NCBI RefSeq assembly: GCF_026107375.2
Contig: NZ_JAPCIA010000001.1
Location: 558,001-622,000, forward strand
From: Sphingomonas sp. BT-65
Lineage (GTDB): Bacteria > Pseudomonadota > Alphaproteobacteria > Sphingomonadales > Sphingomonadaceae
DNA length: 64,000 nucleotides
Reading direction: 5' to 3'
Made by a program: the position numbers and the translations under genes. This document shows positions 9,656-18,553 of this stretch, piece after piece. The notes under the pieces were generated by a model. That model saw nothing but the letters and a program-made list of their open reading frames with translations. It ran no database searches and was not told where the DNA came from. Each line of letters begins with the position of its first letter. Within the stretch, counting starts at the first letter, position 1.

Positions 9656-11185
9656 CAGAGCCCGCGGCGGTTCCTCAACCGGCCATGCCGCAGTCACGCG
9701 ATTGCGTCCCGCGCGCTTGGAATCGTAGAGCGCGCGATCCGCGCGTTCGACCAGCCTGTGCTCGGTGTCGGTCTCGATGTCCGATATCCGCGCCGCGCCG
9801 ATGCTGACGGTGACCCGGCCATCGGGTGCGGGGGATGCCAGGTCCAGCTCCTCGATCGTCGCGCGCATCGTCTCCGCCACCATCAGCGCCTCCGTCGGGC
9901 TCGCGCCGGGCAGGATCGCGACGAACTCCTCGCCGCCATAGCGCGCGACGACGTCGGTCGCCCGCGTCGCGCAGTCCTGCAGTGTCGCCGCGATGTCGCG
10001 AAGCCGCTCGTCGCCCACGCGATGACCGAGCGTATCGTTGAGCAGCTTGAAATGATCGACGTCGATCATCAGCAGCGCCAGGCCCTGGCCCGACCGCCGC
10101 GCCCGCGTCAGCTCGCGCCGCAGCGCCTCGTCGAACTGCCGGCGGTTGGGCAGCCCGGTCAGCGCATCGATCTGCGAAAGCTGCGCGAGCTGGTCGCGCT
10201 CGCCCAGACCGTGGAGCTGGACCAGCACCGCCCGCAAGCCATAGCCGAGCGTCGCCGCAACGCAGCCGGCGATCGCGAGCGCGGGCATCCGCGGCACCAG
10301 AGCTGCGGAGACGATCAGCAAGGCGATCGGCAGGATCAGCGGGCTGCCCGTGACCACCACCCGTTCGAACATCCGCCCGCGCCGCGGCACGCTGGCCAAT
10401 CGGATGTCGCGCAGGGCAAGCGCAGCGAGCAGCACGAAGGGCATGCCGACCAGCGGACTCGCCAGCACGCCGAGCGTGCCGTCATCGACGAAGTGATTGT
10501 AGAAGCCGGCCACGGCCATGTAGACCAGCGCATAAGCCGTTAGAATGCCGAAGAGCAGCCGTTCGCGTTCGATCGAGCTGGCGCGGAACCGAACCAGCGC
10601 GAACACCGCGATGAACGCGTTCTGGATGTCGAACGTCCATGCCAGCGTCATCGCCCCCGCCTCGTCCGCCCCCGCCAGCGCGACGAAGCTGAAGATGAAG
10701 GCGCCGAACAACGCGCCCAGGACCAGCGCCAGCGCCCCGTCCACCAATCGCGCTCGCCACGGATCACCGCCGGGGCTGGCCAGCACGAAGGTCAGCGGGA
10801 CGCCGTAGAGCACGAACAGCAGCATCGACAGCGCGCCGCTTCCGCTCGTGCCTGCGGGTGTCAGCGATCCCAGGAATTGGCAGCCGACCCCGGCCATCCA
10901 GCACAGCATCGCCGCCGCGACCGCAAGCCAGCCTTGCCGCGCCCGTCCGCGCGAGCGCGACGCTCGCCACGCGCTCGACGCGCAGGCGATGAAGGCGGCC
11001 ATCGTCTCGAACAACAATGGCGGCCAGGCGACGGGATTCCAGCTTGCCAGTGCCGTCACGAGATGCGCGGGCACGAACAGCAGCGGCAGTATCACCGCGA
11101 AATACCCCGCGATTCGGTCGCCGGCGGCTCCCGCGTCGTCGCGCTGGTGCCCGGCAGTATGTGGCCCACGCACACCCATCGCCAA
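9647..11185 (-). CDS. membrane-bound diguanylate cyclase
   Basis: 512 residues. The N-terminal ~330 residues hold about eight hydrophobic helices in a MASE-like sensor region. The C-terminal GGDEF domain starts near [16 protein letters not shown] and has a signature GGEEF (about 417-421), an active-type variant. Five residues before it is RATD, matching the RxxD inhibitory I-site, so the enzyme should make cyclic di-GMP and be product-inhibited. No EAL domain is present. The signal sensed is unknown. Confidence 0.92.
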   Translation of the reverse strand: MAMGVRGPHTAGHQRDDAGAAGDRIAGYFAVILPLLFVPAHLVTALASWNPVAWPPLLFETMAAFIACASSAWRASRSRGRARQGWLAVAAAMLCWMAGVGCQFLGSLTPAGTSGSGALSMLLFVLYGVPLTFVLASPGGDPWRARLVDGALALVLGALFGAFIFSFVALAGADEAGAMTLAWTFDIQNAFIAVFALVRFRASSIERERLLFGILTAYALVYMAVAGFYNHFVDDGTLGVLASPLVGMPFVLLAALALRDIRLASVPRRGRMFERVVVTGSPLILPIALLIVSAALVPRMPALAIAGCVAATLGYGLRAVLVQLHGLGERDQLAQLSQIDALTGLPNRRQFDEALRRELTRARRSGQGLALLMIDVDHFKLLNDTLGHRVGDERLRDIAATLQDCATRATDVVARYGGEEFVAILPGASPTEALMVAETMRATIEELDLASPAPDGRVTVSIGAARISDIETDTEHRLVERADRALYDSKRAGRNRVTAAWPVEEPPRALLG

Positions 11186-11390
11186 GGCTATACGCGGGCG
11201 TGGTTAACGTTTGCTCCCACGCGCGTCGTTCCGAACGGCGGAATCCGGCCCCTGGCGCAGTCATTTCCTACGGTGCGGATTTGTGCCACGTTCCGCTCGC
11301 GGTCCGTCAAATGGCCGCCAGGGCGGACTCGCGCGTTGGTGGTGAGACCTTTGTGACTTTCTGAACGGATCACGGGAGGAACGAGAGCAA

Positions 11391-11807
11391 ATGACCGCCG
11401 GCTATTCCACCACTCCGCTCGCGGAAAAGCTCGGCTTCAAGCCCGGCATGCGCGTCTTCATCGCCGACATGCCCGGGGAGGTCCGCGCCTTGATCGCGCT
11501 CGACGCGCTCGGGCTCGAGCTGCTCGCGGCGCCGGGCGCCGGCATCGACGCCGCGCACGTCTTCGTCACGCAGCGCGCGAAGCTCGAGTTCGAGCTCGCC
11601 GCGCTGCGCCAGCTCATCGCACCGAGCGGCTTCGTCTGGGTCTCCTGGCCCAAGAAGGCCGCCAAGGCGGATACCGACATCACCGAAGACACGATCCGCG
11701 AGGTCGCGCTGCCGCTGGGGCTGGTCGACGTGAAGGTCTGCGCGGTGGACGAGACCTGGTCGGGGCTCAAGCTCATGGTCCGCAAGGAACTGCGGGCGGC
11801 GGAATAA
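11391..11807 (+). CDS. DUF3052 family protein
   Basis: 138 residues with a GGGAGGA ribosome-binding site about 12 nt before the ATG. The N-terminus AGYSTTPLAEKLGFKPGMRV and the central FELAALRQLIAPSGFVWVSWPKK are typical of DUF3052. It has a compact alpha/beta layout with no signal or membrane segment, so it is cytoplasmic. Function unknown. It heads a same-strand run with two membrane-protein genes, 16 bp ahead of the next. Confidence 0.85.
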   Translation: MTAGYSTTPLAEKLGFKPGMRVFIADMPGEVRALIALDALGLELLAAPGAGIDAAHVFVTQRAKLEFELAALRQLIAPSGFVWVSWPKKAAKADTDITEDTIREVALPLGLVDVKVCAVDETWSGLKLMVRKELRAAE

Positions 11808-11823
11808 CAAGAAGGGGGAAGCC

Positions 11824-12264
11824 ATGCAGAACTGGAGCACCGTCAAGCGCATCGGCGTGGCCACGCTGGTCGCCGGCACGCTCGATATCCTCGCCGCGAT
11901 CGGCTTGACGCTGGCTTTTGGCCGCAAGGTCGATGCGATGCTGCGCTATGTCGCCTCGGGACCCTTTCCGGGTGCGAAGGATTGGGGCGCCGCCGGGGCT
12001 GCGACGGGGCTTGCGGTGCATTTCGCATTGATGGTGATCATGGCGGCCGTCTTCGTCCTCGCCGCCGACCGTATGCCGCAGCTCAAGACAAAACCGATCC
12101 AGTGGGGCGTGATCTACGGGCTCGTCACCTATGTCGCGATGAACCTCATCGCGGTGCCGCTGCGCTTCGGTACCTTCCCGGTGAGCGCGATCGGCATCTC
12201 GACTCAGCTTTTCTGCCACATCGTGCTCGTCGGCATCCCGATCGCGCTGATCGCGCGGCGCTAG
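11824..12264 (+). CDS. small four-helix integral membrane protein
   Basis: 146 residues with an AGGGGGA ribosome-binding site. Four hydrophobic stretches are visible: about 10-30, 60-82, 97-115 and 122-143. There are no recognisable catalytic motifs. The layout (loop GRKVDAMLRYVASGPFPGAKDWG between helices 1 and 2) resembles conserved hypothetical inner-membrane proteins of proteobacteria, but I cannot name a family. It lies between DUF3052 and a DUF418 protein and is probably co-transcribed with both. Confidence 0.75.
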   Translation: MQNWSTVKRIGVATLVAGTLDILAAIGLTLAFGRKVDAMLRYVASGPFPGAKDWGAAGAATGLAVHFALMVIMAAVFVLAADRMPQLKTKPIQWGVIYGLVTYVAMNLIAVPLRFGTFPVSAIGISTQLFCHIVLVGIPIALIARR

Positions 12265-12287
12265 CACTAGCATCTACGGGGGACCTC

Positions 12288-13547
12288 ATGGCAACCACGA
12301 CGGGCGACCGCATCCTCACGCTCGATACCGTACGCGGCGTCGCCGTGATGGGCATCCTGCTGCTCAACATCATCGCCTTCGCGATGCCCAGCCCGGCCTA
12401 TTTCAACCCGGCTGCCTATGGCGGCGACACCGGGATCGACCTTGCCGTCTATCTCGCAAACTTCATCCTGTTCGACGGCAAGATGCGCGGCCTCTTCTCC
12501 TTCCTGTTCGGGGCATCGCTGCTGCTGGTGATCGATCGCGCCGAAGCGAAGGGCGAGAACCCGGCGCGTGTCCACTATGCGCGGATGGTGTGGCTGCTCG
12601 TCTTCGGCCTGCTCCACTGCTGGCTGATCTGGTGGGGCGACATCCTCAACCATTATGCGATGGTCGGCATGGTCGCCTTCCTGTTCCGCAAGGCGCGGGT
12701 GAAGACGCTGGTGACCGTCGGCGTGATCCTGCTCGTCGTCCACCTCGGGATTGCGGCGCTCATTCCCTTTACCGCGGCGGTCGCCGAGGCGATGCCGGCC
12801 GAGCCGGGCATGGCGGAGGCCGCCCAGGCGCTCGAACGGGGCTTCGGCAAGCCTTCTGCGACCTGGCTCGCCGAGCAGGTGGCGATCTATCGCGGCAGCT
12901 GGTGGCAAATCGCGGTCCATCGCTTCGCCGAGGCGCGTTTCCTGCCCTTCGCCGGCCTCTTCCAGTTCGGAAGTGAGACGCTGGCCTATATGCTGTTCGG
13001 CATGGTCGGGCTGAAGAGCGGCATGCTCACCGGAAGCTGGGACCGCCGCCGCTATCGCAAGTGGCTCCTGATCGGTTTCGGCATCGGCATCCCCGCTTAT
13101 GCCCTGCTCGCCGCCTTCATGCTCGCGAAGGACTTCAGCCTTGTCGCAGTGACGACCGGCGTGTGGTTCGCTACCGTGCCGTTCCGCCCCTTGATGATCA
13201 CGGGCTGGGCCAGCCTGATCATCCTTCTCATGCGGCCCGGCGGCGCGCTCACCGCACGCATCGCCGCGGCGGGGCGCATGGCCTTCACCAACTATCTCGC
13301 CACCAGCCTCATCTGCACGACGCTCTTCTACGGCTATGGCCTCGGCTGGTTCGGCGAGTTGTCGCGCGCGGAAGTCTATCTCGTCGTGTTCGCGGTCTGG
13401 GCGCTGATGCTGATCTGGTCGAAGCCGTGGCTCGAGCGATTCGCCTATGGCCCGCTCGAATGGCTGTGGCGCAGCCTGGCACGCGGGAAGCTGCAACCGA
13501 TGGCTGGCGGTGCGCTCACCCGATCAGTTGCGAACGCCACGCAATAA
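12288..13547 (+). CDS. DUF418 / YeiB-like membrane protein
   Basis: 419 residues from the ATG at 12288, which has a GGGGGA site 5 nt upstream. The frame is open back to 11982, but that part is antisense-like shadow of the preceding gene. The N-terminus RILTLDTVRGVAVMGILLLN is typical of the YeiB/acyltransferase-3-like family, and the C-terminal half is the DUF418 domain (GRMAFTNYLATSLICTTLFYG). About ten membrane helices are expected. The family is thought to transport or modify envelope-related substrates, but no function is assigned here. Confidence 0.88.
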   Translation: MATTTGDRILTLDTVRGVAVMGILLLNIIAFAMPSPAYFNPAAYGGDTGIDLAVYLANFILFDGKMRGLFSFLFGASLLLVIDRAEAKGENPARVHYARMVWLLVFGLLHCWLIWWGDILNHYAMVGMVAFLFRKARVKTLVTVGVILLVVHLGIAALIPFTAAVAEAMPAEPGMAEAAQALERGFGKPSATWLAEQVAIYRGSWWQIAVHRFAEARFLPFAGLFQFGSETLAYMLFGMVGLKSGMLTGSWDRRRYRKWLLIGFGIGIPAYALLAAFMLAKDFSLVAVTTGVWFATVPFRPLMITGWASLIILLMRPGGALTARIAAAGRMAFTNYLATSLICTTLFYGYGLGWFGELSRAEVYLVVFAVWALMLIWSKPWLERFAYGPLEWLWRSLARGKLQPMAGGALTRSVANATQ

Positions 13548-13593
13548 CCATTGCGAATCACTCGCAGTCGCCCTAACTGTTGCGAACTGCGAG
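13528..13593 (+). promoter_or_regulatory. cluster of Fur-box-like TTGCGAA repeats upstream of bfd
   Basis: Three TTGCGAA words occur at 13528, 13551 and 13580. The central one forms an imperfect palindrome TTGCGAATCACTCGCAG (13551-13567), close to TGCGA-N5-TCGCA boxes bound by Fur-type repressors in proteobacteria. The third is 17 nt before the bfd ATG. The cluster begins inside the last codons of the DUF418 gene. An iron-responsive operator here would fit the bfd-bfr genes downstream. Confidence 0.6.
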
Positions 13594-13602
13594 AGGGTTT
13601 CG

Positions 13603-13773
13603 ATGGTCGTCTGCGTCTGCAATGCTATTCGCGAGAAGGATGTGCGGGCGGCCGCACGTGAAGGCGCAATGAGCGCTTGCCAGGCCTATCGTGCGCTCGG
13701 ACGCCAGGCGAAATGCGGCCAATGCGTGCCGTTCGCGCGAGCGATTATCGATGCGGAGCGTGCGGCTGCGTAG
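13603..13773 (+). CDS. bfd: bacterioferritin-associated ferredoxin
   Basis: 56 residues from the ATG at 13603; a much longer open frame upstream overlaps the DUF418 gene and is not coding. The four [2Fe-2S] ligands are at C4, C6, C38 and C41 (VCVCN and KCGQC), exactly the spacing of E. coli Bfd. Bfd reduces the haem of bacterioferritin to release stored iron under iron limitation. It sits just upstream of bfr, separated by 103 bp with its own likely promoter, and behind Fur-like boxes, which fits induction by iron starvation. Confidence 0.95.
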   Translation: MVVCVCNAIREKDVRAAAREGAMSACQAYRALGRQAKCGQCVPFARAIIDAERAAA

Positions 13774-13820
13774 CGTTCGCAAGTCCGGAAACCCGCAGAA
13801 ATCCGCCATTTTTTAACTGT

Positions 13821-13846
13821 CTGAAACGCTCTTTCAGCGCTATACT
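13821..13846 (+). promoter_or_regulatory. bfr promoter region with palindrome
   Basis: A perfect inverted repeat CTGAAA-N5-TTTCAG (13821-13837) lies 3 nt before a TATACT (13841-13846) that looks like a -10 element, about 30 nt upstream of the bfr ATG. No clear -35 is visible. The palindrome would overlap the RNA polymerase site and could be an operator. Confidence 0.45.
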
Positions 13847-13876
13847 CGCGCGCCTGAACAACAAGAGGCGCATCCC

Positions 13877-14359
13877 ATGAAGGGCGACCAGAAGGTCATC
13901 GACTATCTCAACGAGGTGCTCAAGAACGAGCTCACCGCGATCAACCAGTATTGGCTGCACTACCGCATGCTCGACCACTGGGGCGTCAAGAAGCTCGCCG
14001 AGTTCGAGCGCCACGAGTCGATCGACGAGATGAAGCATGCCGACATGGTGTCGGAGCGCATCCTGTTCCTCGACGGGTTGCCCAATTTCCAGCTGCTCGG
14101 CCGCCTGCGCATCGGCGAGACGGTGGAGGAGATCCTCAGGGCCGATCTCGACCTCGAGATGGAAGCGGTCGCGGTGCTCAAGGACGCGATCGAGCATTGC
14201 GAGAAGGTGCGCGACTATGTCAGCCGCGACCTGTTCCGCCAGATCCTCGACAGCGAGGAAGAGCATGTCGACACGCTGGAAACCCAGTTCGAGATGATCG
14301 AGCGCATGGGCATCCAGAATTACGTGCAGCTCAATTCGAAGCCCGAAGAGGGCGAGTAA
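13877..14359 (+). CDS. bfr: bacterioferritin
   Basis: 160 residues, normal length. It forms the 24-mer iron-storage shell. The di-iron ferroxidase ligands are all present at canonical positions: E18, E51, H54, E94, E127 and H130. The haem-binding methionine M52 (SIDEMKHAD) is also there, so this is a haem-type ferroxidase-active subunit. It follows bfd, its reductase, on the same strand. A 15-bp gap separates its stop from that of the convergent Hpt gene. Confidence 0.97.
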   Translation: MKGDQKVIDYLNEVLKNELTAINQYWLHYRMLDHWGVKKLAEFERHESIDEMKHADMVSERILFLDGLPNFQLLGRLRIGETVEEILRADLDLEMEAVAVLKDAIEHCEKVRDYVSRDLFRQILDSEEEHVDTLETQFEMIERMGIQNYVQLNSKPEEGE

Positions 14360-14374
14360 CCCCCCACCCGCTGG

Positions 14375-14797
14375 TCAGATCGGGCGGCGTCCAAAGGCGG
14401 CAGCCGGGCGCCGTTCGACCAGCGGGTTGGCCTCGCGCTCGAGCAACGCCAGCGTCGCCTCGAACAGCGGGCGCAGCTCCACCACATGGGGAAGCGCCTC
14501 GTTGGGCTCGTAGCGGTTCTCGATGCAGTGCCGGGCGATCGTTTCGATCGCCGCGGCGCATTCGGACAGCGGCTCCGCGCCGAACTGGCGCGATTCGCCC
14601 TTCAGCGTGTGCGCCGGCAGGACGAGCGCAGCGGCGTTGTTTGAACGCATCGCTTCCTCGATCTGCGCGACCGATTTGACGCCGTCTTCATGGAAGTAAC
14701 CGAGGATGCGCACGAAGTTGGCGCCAAGCTCGGTACGAGCCTGCGAGAACGCAGTCCAATCCACCAGCCCGTTCGGATCCTGCGACGCCAAATTCAC
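14375..14797 (-). CDS. histidine phosphotransfer (Hpt) domain protein
   Basis: 140 residues, mostly helical. The phosphorylatable histidine is H63 in LPAHTLKGESRQFGA, the standard Hpt signature HxLKG. The protein is a lone relay module of a multistep phosphorelay; no hybrid kinase or response regulator is adjacent, so its partners are elsewhere. It is the last gene downstream of der and the TusA-like gene on the minus strand, with a 73-bp gap. Confidence 0.88.
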   Translation of the reverse strand: MNLASQDPNGLVDWTAFSQARTELGANFVRILGYFHEDGVKSVAQIEEAMRSNNAAALVLPAHTLKGESRQFGAEPLSECAAAIETIARHCIENRYEPNEALPHVVELRPLFEATLALLEREANPLVERRPAAAFGRRPI

Positions 14798-14870
14798 CCT
14801 CCCGCGGAATGCGGTATCATCTGTATGATGAATAAGGGCAAATCGGTAAACGTCCGGTTGACGCGGGCGA

Positions 14871-15083
14871 TCATCCGACGCGGAATGCGGGGCTTCCGTC
14901 GATCGACAGCGCCGTCACCGTCGCGCCACGCGCTTCCGCCAATGCCCTGATCTCGCGTTCGGCAGCAGGATCGTCGGCGAGGATCTCGAGCGGCGTTCCC
15001 TGCTGCCGCAGCGCGCGCGCCAGTCGCAGCGCCGGCCACGGGCAGCGCAACCCGCGCGCGTCGATCCGCGTCATCTCATTCAC
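14871..15083 (-). CDS. TusA/SirA family sulfur-transfer protein
   Basis: 70 residues. The conserved Cys-Pro of the family is at C14-P15 (DARGLRCPWPALRLARAL), the residue that carries persulfide sulfur in TusA. The rest (LEILADDPAAEREIRAL, then a final beta strand) fits the two-layer fold. It may supply sulfur for tRNA or cofactor modification; which one is not clear. The first ATG overlaps the der stop by 8 bp; the second Met (codon 4) would almost abut it. Both imply coupling to der. Confidence 0.88.
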   Translation of the reverse strand: MNEMTRIDARGLRCPWPALRLARALRQQGTPLEILADDPAAEREIRALAEARGATVTALSIDGSPAFRVG

Positions 15084-16431
15084 GATCGAACGGGTTCTTC
15101 GACGGCCGCATCGTCAGCCGCACCGGCACCGCGCCGAAGTCGAACTCCTTGCGCATGCTGTTCACCAGGTAACGCTCATAGCTTTTGGGCAGCAGGTCCA
15201 CCCGCGTGCCGAACAGGATGAAGCTCGGCGGCCGCGTCTTGGCCTGGGTCACATAGCGCGGCTTGATCCGCTTGCCGCCGGGCGCGGGCGGCGGATTGGC
15301 CTCGATCGCGCGTTCGAACCAGCGGTTGAGCTGGCCCGTGGTGATGCGCCGCGACCACGCCTCACGCGTCTCGAACGCCACCTTGAGCAGTGTATCCAGC
15401 CCCTTCCCCGTTGCCGCGGAGACCGTGAGCAGCGGCACGCCCTTGACCTGCGCCAGCCCTTCGTCGAGCGCGCCCTTGACCCCGTTGAACAGGCTTGAGG
15501 CGTTCTCCGCCACGTCCCATTTGTTGAGCGCGATCACCAGTGCGCGGCCTTCCTGGAGGACCTTGTCGGCGATCTTGAGGTCCTGCACCTCCAGGCCCCG
15601 CGTGGCGTCGAGCAGCAGCACGACCACCTCGGCGAAATCAATCGCGCGCAGCGCATCGACGACGGACATCGACTCGAGCTTCTCCTGCACCTTCGCGCGC
15701 TTGCGCATCCCCGCCGTGTCGATCAGGCGGATCGGGCGCATATTGCCCTCGAAATCTTCCCACTCGTAGTCGATCGCGATCGAATCGCGGGTGATCCCCG
15801 CCTCGGGTCCGGTGATCAGCCGATCCTGCCCGATCATACGATTGATCAGCGTCGATTTGCCCGCATTGGGCCGGCCCACGACCGCGAGCTTGAGGGGCCC
15901 CTCCTCGTCCGGATCGTCCTCGGCTTCTTCCTCACGATCGATGAACGGCAGCAACGCTTCGAACAGATCGCCGATGCCTTCGCCATGTTCGGCGGAAAAG
16001 GGCACTGGATCGCCGAGCCCCAGCGCCATCGCCTCGTGGATGCCGGGCTCCGCAGCGCGGCCTTCAGCCTTATTGGCAAGCAATACGATGGGCGTGCCCG
16101 AGCTACGCAGCCAGCGCGCCACCTCTTCGTCGAGCGGGGTGATGCCGGCACGCGCGTCGATCATGAACAGCGCGACATCGGCCTCGCGCACCGCGGCCTC
16201 GGTCTGCACGCGCATGCGACCGGGCAAGCTTGCGGGATCCTCGTCCTCGAAGCCTGCGGTATCGATGATCCGGAACGGCACGCCGAGCAGATCGGCATCC
16301 CCTTCACGCCGGTCGCGCGTCACGCCGGGCTGGTCGTCGACCAGCGCCAGCCGCTTGCCGACGAGGCGGTTGAACAGCGTCGACTTGCCGACATTGGGCC
16401 GGCCGATGATCGCAACGGTAGGACGGGACAT
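15076..16431 (-). CDS. der: ribosome-assembly GTPase Der (EngA)
   Basis: 451 residues with two tandem GTPase domains. P-loops are GRPNVGKS (10-17) and GRPNAGKS (186-193), with DTAG switch motifs after each. The second domain has NKWD; the first has NKAE, a variant usual in alphaproteobacterial Der. A KH-like C-terminal domain follows (SKNPFDRE end). Der is needed for 50S maturation. It follows the YfgM-like and bamB genes, the same order as yfgM-bamB-der in E. coli. Confidence 0.97.
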   Translation of the reverse strand: MSRPTVAIIGRPNVGKSTLFNRLVGKRLALVDDQPGVTRDRREGDADLLGVPFRIIDTAGFEDEDPASLPGRMRVQTEAAVREADVALFMIDARAGITPLDEEVARWLRSSGTPIVLLANKAEGRAAEPGIHEAMALGLGDPVPFSAEHGEGIGDLFEALLPFIDREEEAEDDPDEEGPLKLAVVGRPNAGKSTLINRMIGQDRLITGPEAGITRDSIAIDYEWEDFEGNMRPIRLIDTAGMRKRAKVQEKLESMSVVDALRAIDFAEVVVLLLDATRGLEVQDLKIADKVLQEGRALVIALNKWDVAENASSLFNGVKGALDEGLAQVKGVPLLTVSAATGKGLDTLLKVAFETREAWSRRITTGQLNRWFERAIEANPPPAPGGKRIKPRYVTQAKTRPPSFILFGTRVDLLPKSYERYLVNSMRKEFDFGAVPVRLTMRPSKNPFDRE

Positions 16432-16457
16432 CCGCGCCCTCTAACCCAAGCCGCGCC

Positions 16458-17780
16458 TCAGCGATAGGCGGTGATCTCGCCCTTGTCGGTCAGGACGTAG
16501 AGAACGCCGTTCGCGATCACGGGGCTCAGGCTCACCGCGTCGTCGCCCTTGAGCGTCGCGCCGACGCTGCCATCGGTCGGCGACGCGGAGACGAGCTCGC
16601 CACGCGAGTTGGACAGCCACAGCCGGTTGCCCGCGAGAAGCGGTCCGACCCAGGTGATCGGCCCCTTCTTGTCTTCCTCGTTGCGGAACGCGCGAAGCTG
16701 CGAGATCCAGCGGATCTTGCCGCTGCCGCGCGCGATGCAGACGAGACGCGCATCGTCGGTCACCACGAACAGCCACTCGCCCGCGATCCACGGCGTCGAG
16801 ATGCCGGCGATATTCTGCTCCCACAGCCGCTGGCCGCTGGTGAGCTCGACTGCCGCCATGCGTCCGCCCTGCCCCACGGCATAGACACGGCCCTGGTCGA
16901 TCACCGGTTCGGCATCGATATCGGCCAGGCTCGACACCGAGGTCGACATGGTCGAGCTCGACAACGTGTCGCTCCACAGCGTGCGGCCATTCTCGTAGCG
17001 ATAGGCGTTGAGCTCGCCCGACGAGAAGCCGGCGACCACCGTGCCTTGCGCCGAAGCCGGCGCCGCGACGCCGAACACGCCCTGCGATTCGAGCGTGCCC
17101 GACTGAGTCCAGGTGACGTTGCCGTCGGCCTGGGTCAGCGCGAACAGCTGGTTGTCCTGCGAGACGACGTAGAGATTCTCGTTCGCCACGGTCGGTGCGC
17201 CGCGCAGCGGGCCGCCGGGCTTCTTGCGCCACACCTCGCTGCCCGCGGCAGCGTCGATCGCGACCACGTCGCCCAGGCCGTTGGTCGCATAGACCCGCCC
17301 GCCGTCGATGCTCACGCCGCCGCCGAACGCTGCGCGCCGATTCTCCTCGCCCTTGACGGTCGACAGCTGCCAGCGCCGCGCGCCGGTCGCCGCGTCGAAC
17401 GCGTGCACCACGCCCTCGGTATCCATCACGTACAGCGCGCCGTTCGCCACCACCGGCGCGGCGCCGAGCCGCGTGCGGCCGCTGGTGCCCGGGATCTTCG
17501 CCGACCACACCCTTGCCGGCATCTCGCTCAGCGTCAGATGGCCCATCACCTTGGTGGCGTTGCCGCCCGGCTGGTTCCACGCCGCATTGGTCTCGGGCGC
17601 GGGCAGCACCACCTGCACTTCGGCGATCGTCTTGTCGGCGACGATGCTCGTCTCGGCGGCCAGGATCGGCACGCGCTGGCCGAGCACCGGCGTCTTCTTG
17701 TCGCCGCCCCTGAAGATGCCACAGGCACCCAGCGCGACCAGCGCCGCGATCGCGACGGGAATCCGAACCGACTTCATCAT
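16458..17780 (-). CDS. bamB: outer-membrane assembly lipoprotein BamB
   Basis: 440 residues. A lipoprotein signal ends in ALGAC with the acylated cysteine at C20. The rest is a PQQ-like eight-bladed propeller with repeated segments such as GALYVMDTEGVVHAFDAATG, GRVYATNGLGDVVAIDAAAG and GRVYAVGQGGRMAAVELTSG. BamB is an accessory of the BAM complex that inserts outer-membrane beta barrels. The start (ATGATG) overlaps the stop of the upstream TPR gene by 4 bp; der begins 26 bp downstream. Confidence 0.95.
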   Translation of the reverse strand: MMKSVRIPVAIAALVALGACGIFRGGDKKTPVLGQRVPILAAETSIVADKTIAEVQVVLPAPETNAAWNQPGGNATKVMGHLTLSEMPARVWSAKIPGTSGRTRLGAAPVVANGALYVMDTEGVVHAFDAATGARRWQLSTVKGEENRRAAFGGGVSIDGGRVYATNGLGDVVAIDAAAGSEVWRKKPGGPLRGAPTVANENLYVVSQDNQLFALTQADGNVTWTQSGTLESQGVFGVAAPASAQGTVVAGFSSGELNAYRYENGRTLWSDTLSSSTMSTSVSSLADIDAEPVIDQGRVYAVGQGGRMAAVELTSGQRLWEQNIAGISTPWIAGEWLFVVTDDARLVCIARGSGKIRWISQLRAFRNEEDKKGPITWVGPLLAGNRLWLSNSRGELVSASPTDGSVGATLKGDDAVSLSPVIANGVLYVLTDKGEITAYR

Positions 17781-18493
17781 TTCGCCTTCTTGTCCTCACC
17801 TTCGTCCGGAACCGCATCGACGCCAAGTACGCCGGCCATCTGAACCGCGCGTTGACGGATCGCGCGCGGCACGCCCTCGCCCTTGGCGATCTCGCCATAG
17901 AGCTTGCCGGCTTCGTTTCGCTTGCCCTGCCGCAGATAGGCCACGGCGACCATTTCGCCGGCGCTGCCGAACCAGGCGCTGTCCTTGACCGCCAGTGTGC
18001 CGAGCCGTGCCACCACCTGCTCCGGCTTCAGCGAATCATATTCGGCAGTGGTCTGACGGATCAGCGCCAGGTCGCGAAGCTCCTGCGGCACGTTCGTATC
18101 CGCGGCGATCGCCGCCAGGGCCGCAGCGCCGCCCTTGAGATCGTTCTTGGCCAACAGAATATCGGCCTGGGCGAAACGCGCCGCCGCGCTGAACCCCTGC
18201 GAGTTTGACGCCGCCAGCTCCTTGAGCGGCGCCTCGGCCTCCTGTGCCTTGTTCTGGCTCAGCGATTTGATCGCGGCCTTGAACTTCTCGCCTTCCTCGC
18301 CCCGGCGCCCCTCGCTGTGGCTTTGCCAGTAGAGCCAGCCGCCGAACGCGATCAGACCGGCGATCACCGCCGCGATGATCCAGCGGCCGTAATTCTGCCA
18401 GATGTGCAACGCCTGGTCCTTGCGGAGTTCTTCATCGACCTCGCGCATAAAGGCTTCGTTGCTTTGCGGGCTCAGCGCCAAGGGTAACTCCAT
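17777..18493 (-). CDS. YfgM-like membrane-anchored TPR protein
   Basis: 238 residues. A cytoplasmic N-terminus (NEAFMREVDEELRKDQ) is followed by a single membrane helix (about 38-57, WIIAAVIAGLIAFGGWLYWQ) and a periplasmic TPR-like helical domain. This is the topology of YfgM, an ancillary SecYEG subunit that helps periplasmic folding. Its place directly before bamB and der supports this. The start at 18493 gives a proline-rich N-terminus; a Met at codon 16 is an alternative. Confidence 0.85.
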   Translation of the reverse strand: MELPLALSPQSNEAFMREVDEELRKDQALHIWQNYGRWIIAAVIAGLIAFGGWLYWQSHSEGRRGEEGEKFKAAIKSLSQNKAQEAEAPLKELAASNSQGFSAAARFAQADILLAKNDLKGGAAALAAIAADTNVPQELRDLALIRQTTAEYDSLKPEQVVARLGTLAVKDSAWFGSAGEMVAVAYLRQGKRNEAGKLYGEIAKGEGVPRAIRQRAVQMAGVLGVDAVPDEGEDKKAK

Positions 18494-18553
18494 CGGGGAT
18501 ATGGGACGTGCGGGCGCGGACCTTAGCCGCGGTCACCGGGAAACGAAAGCGGA

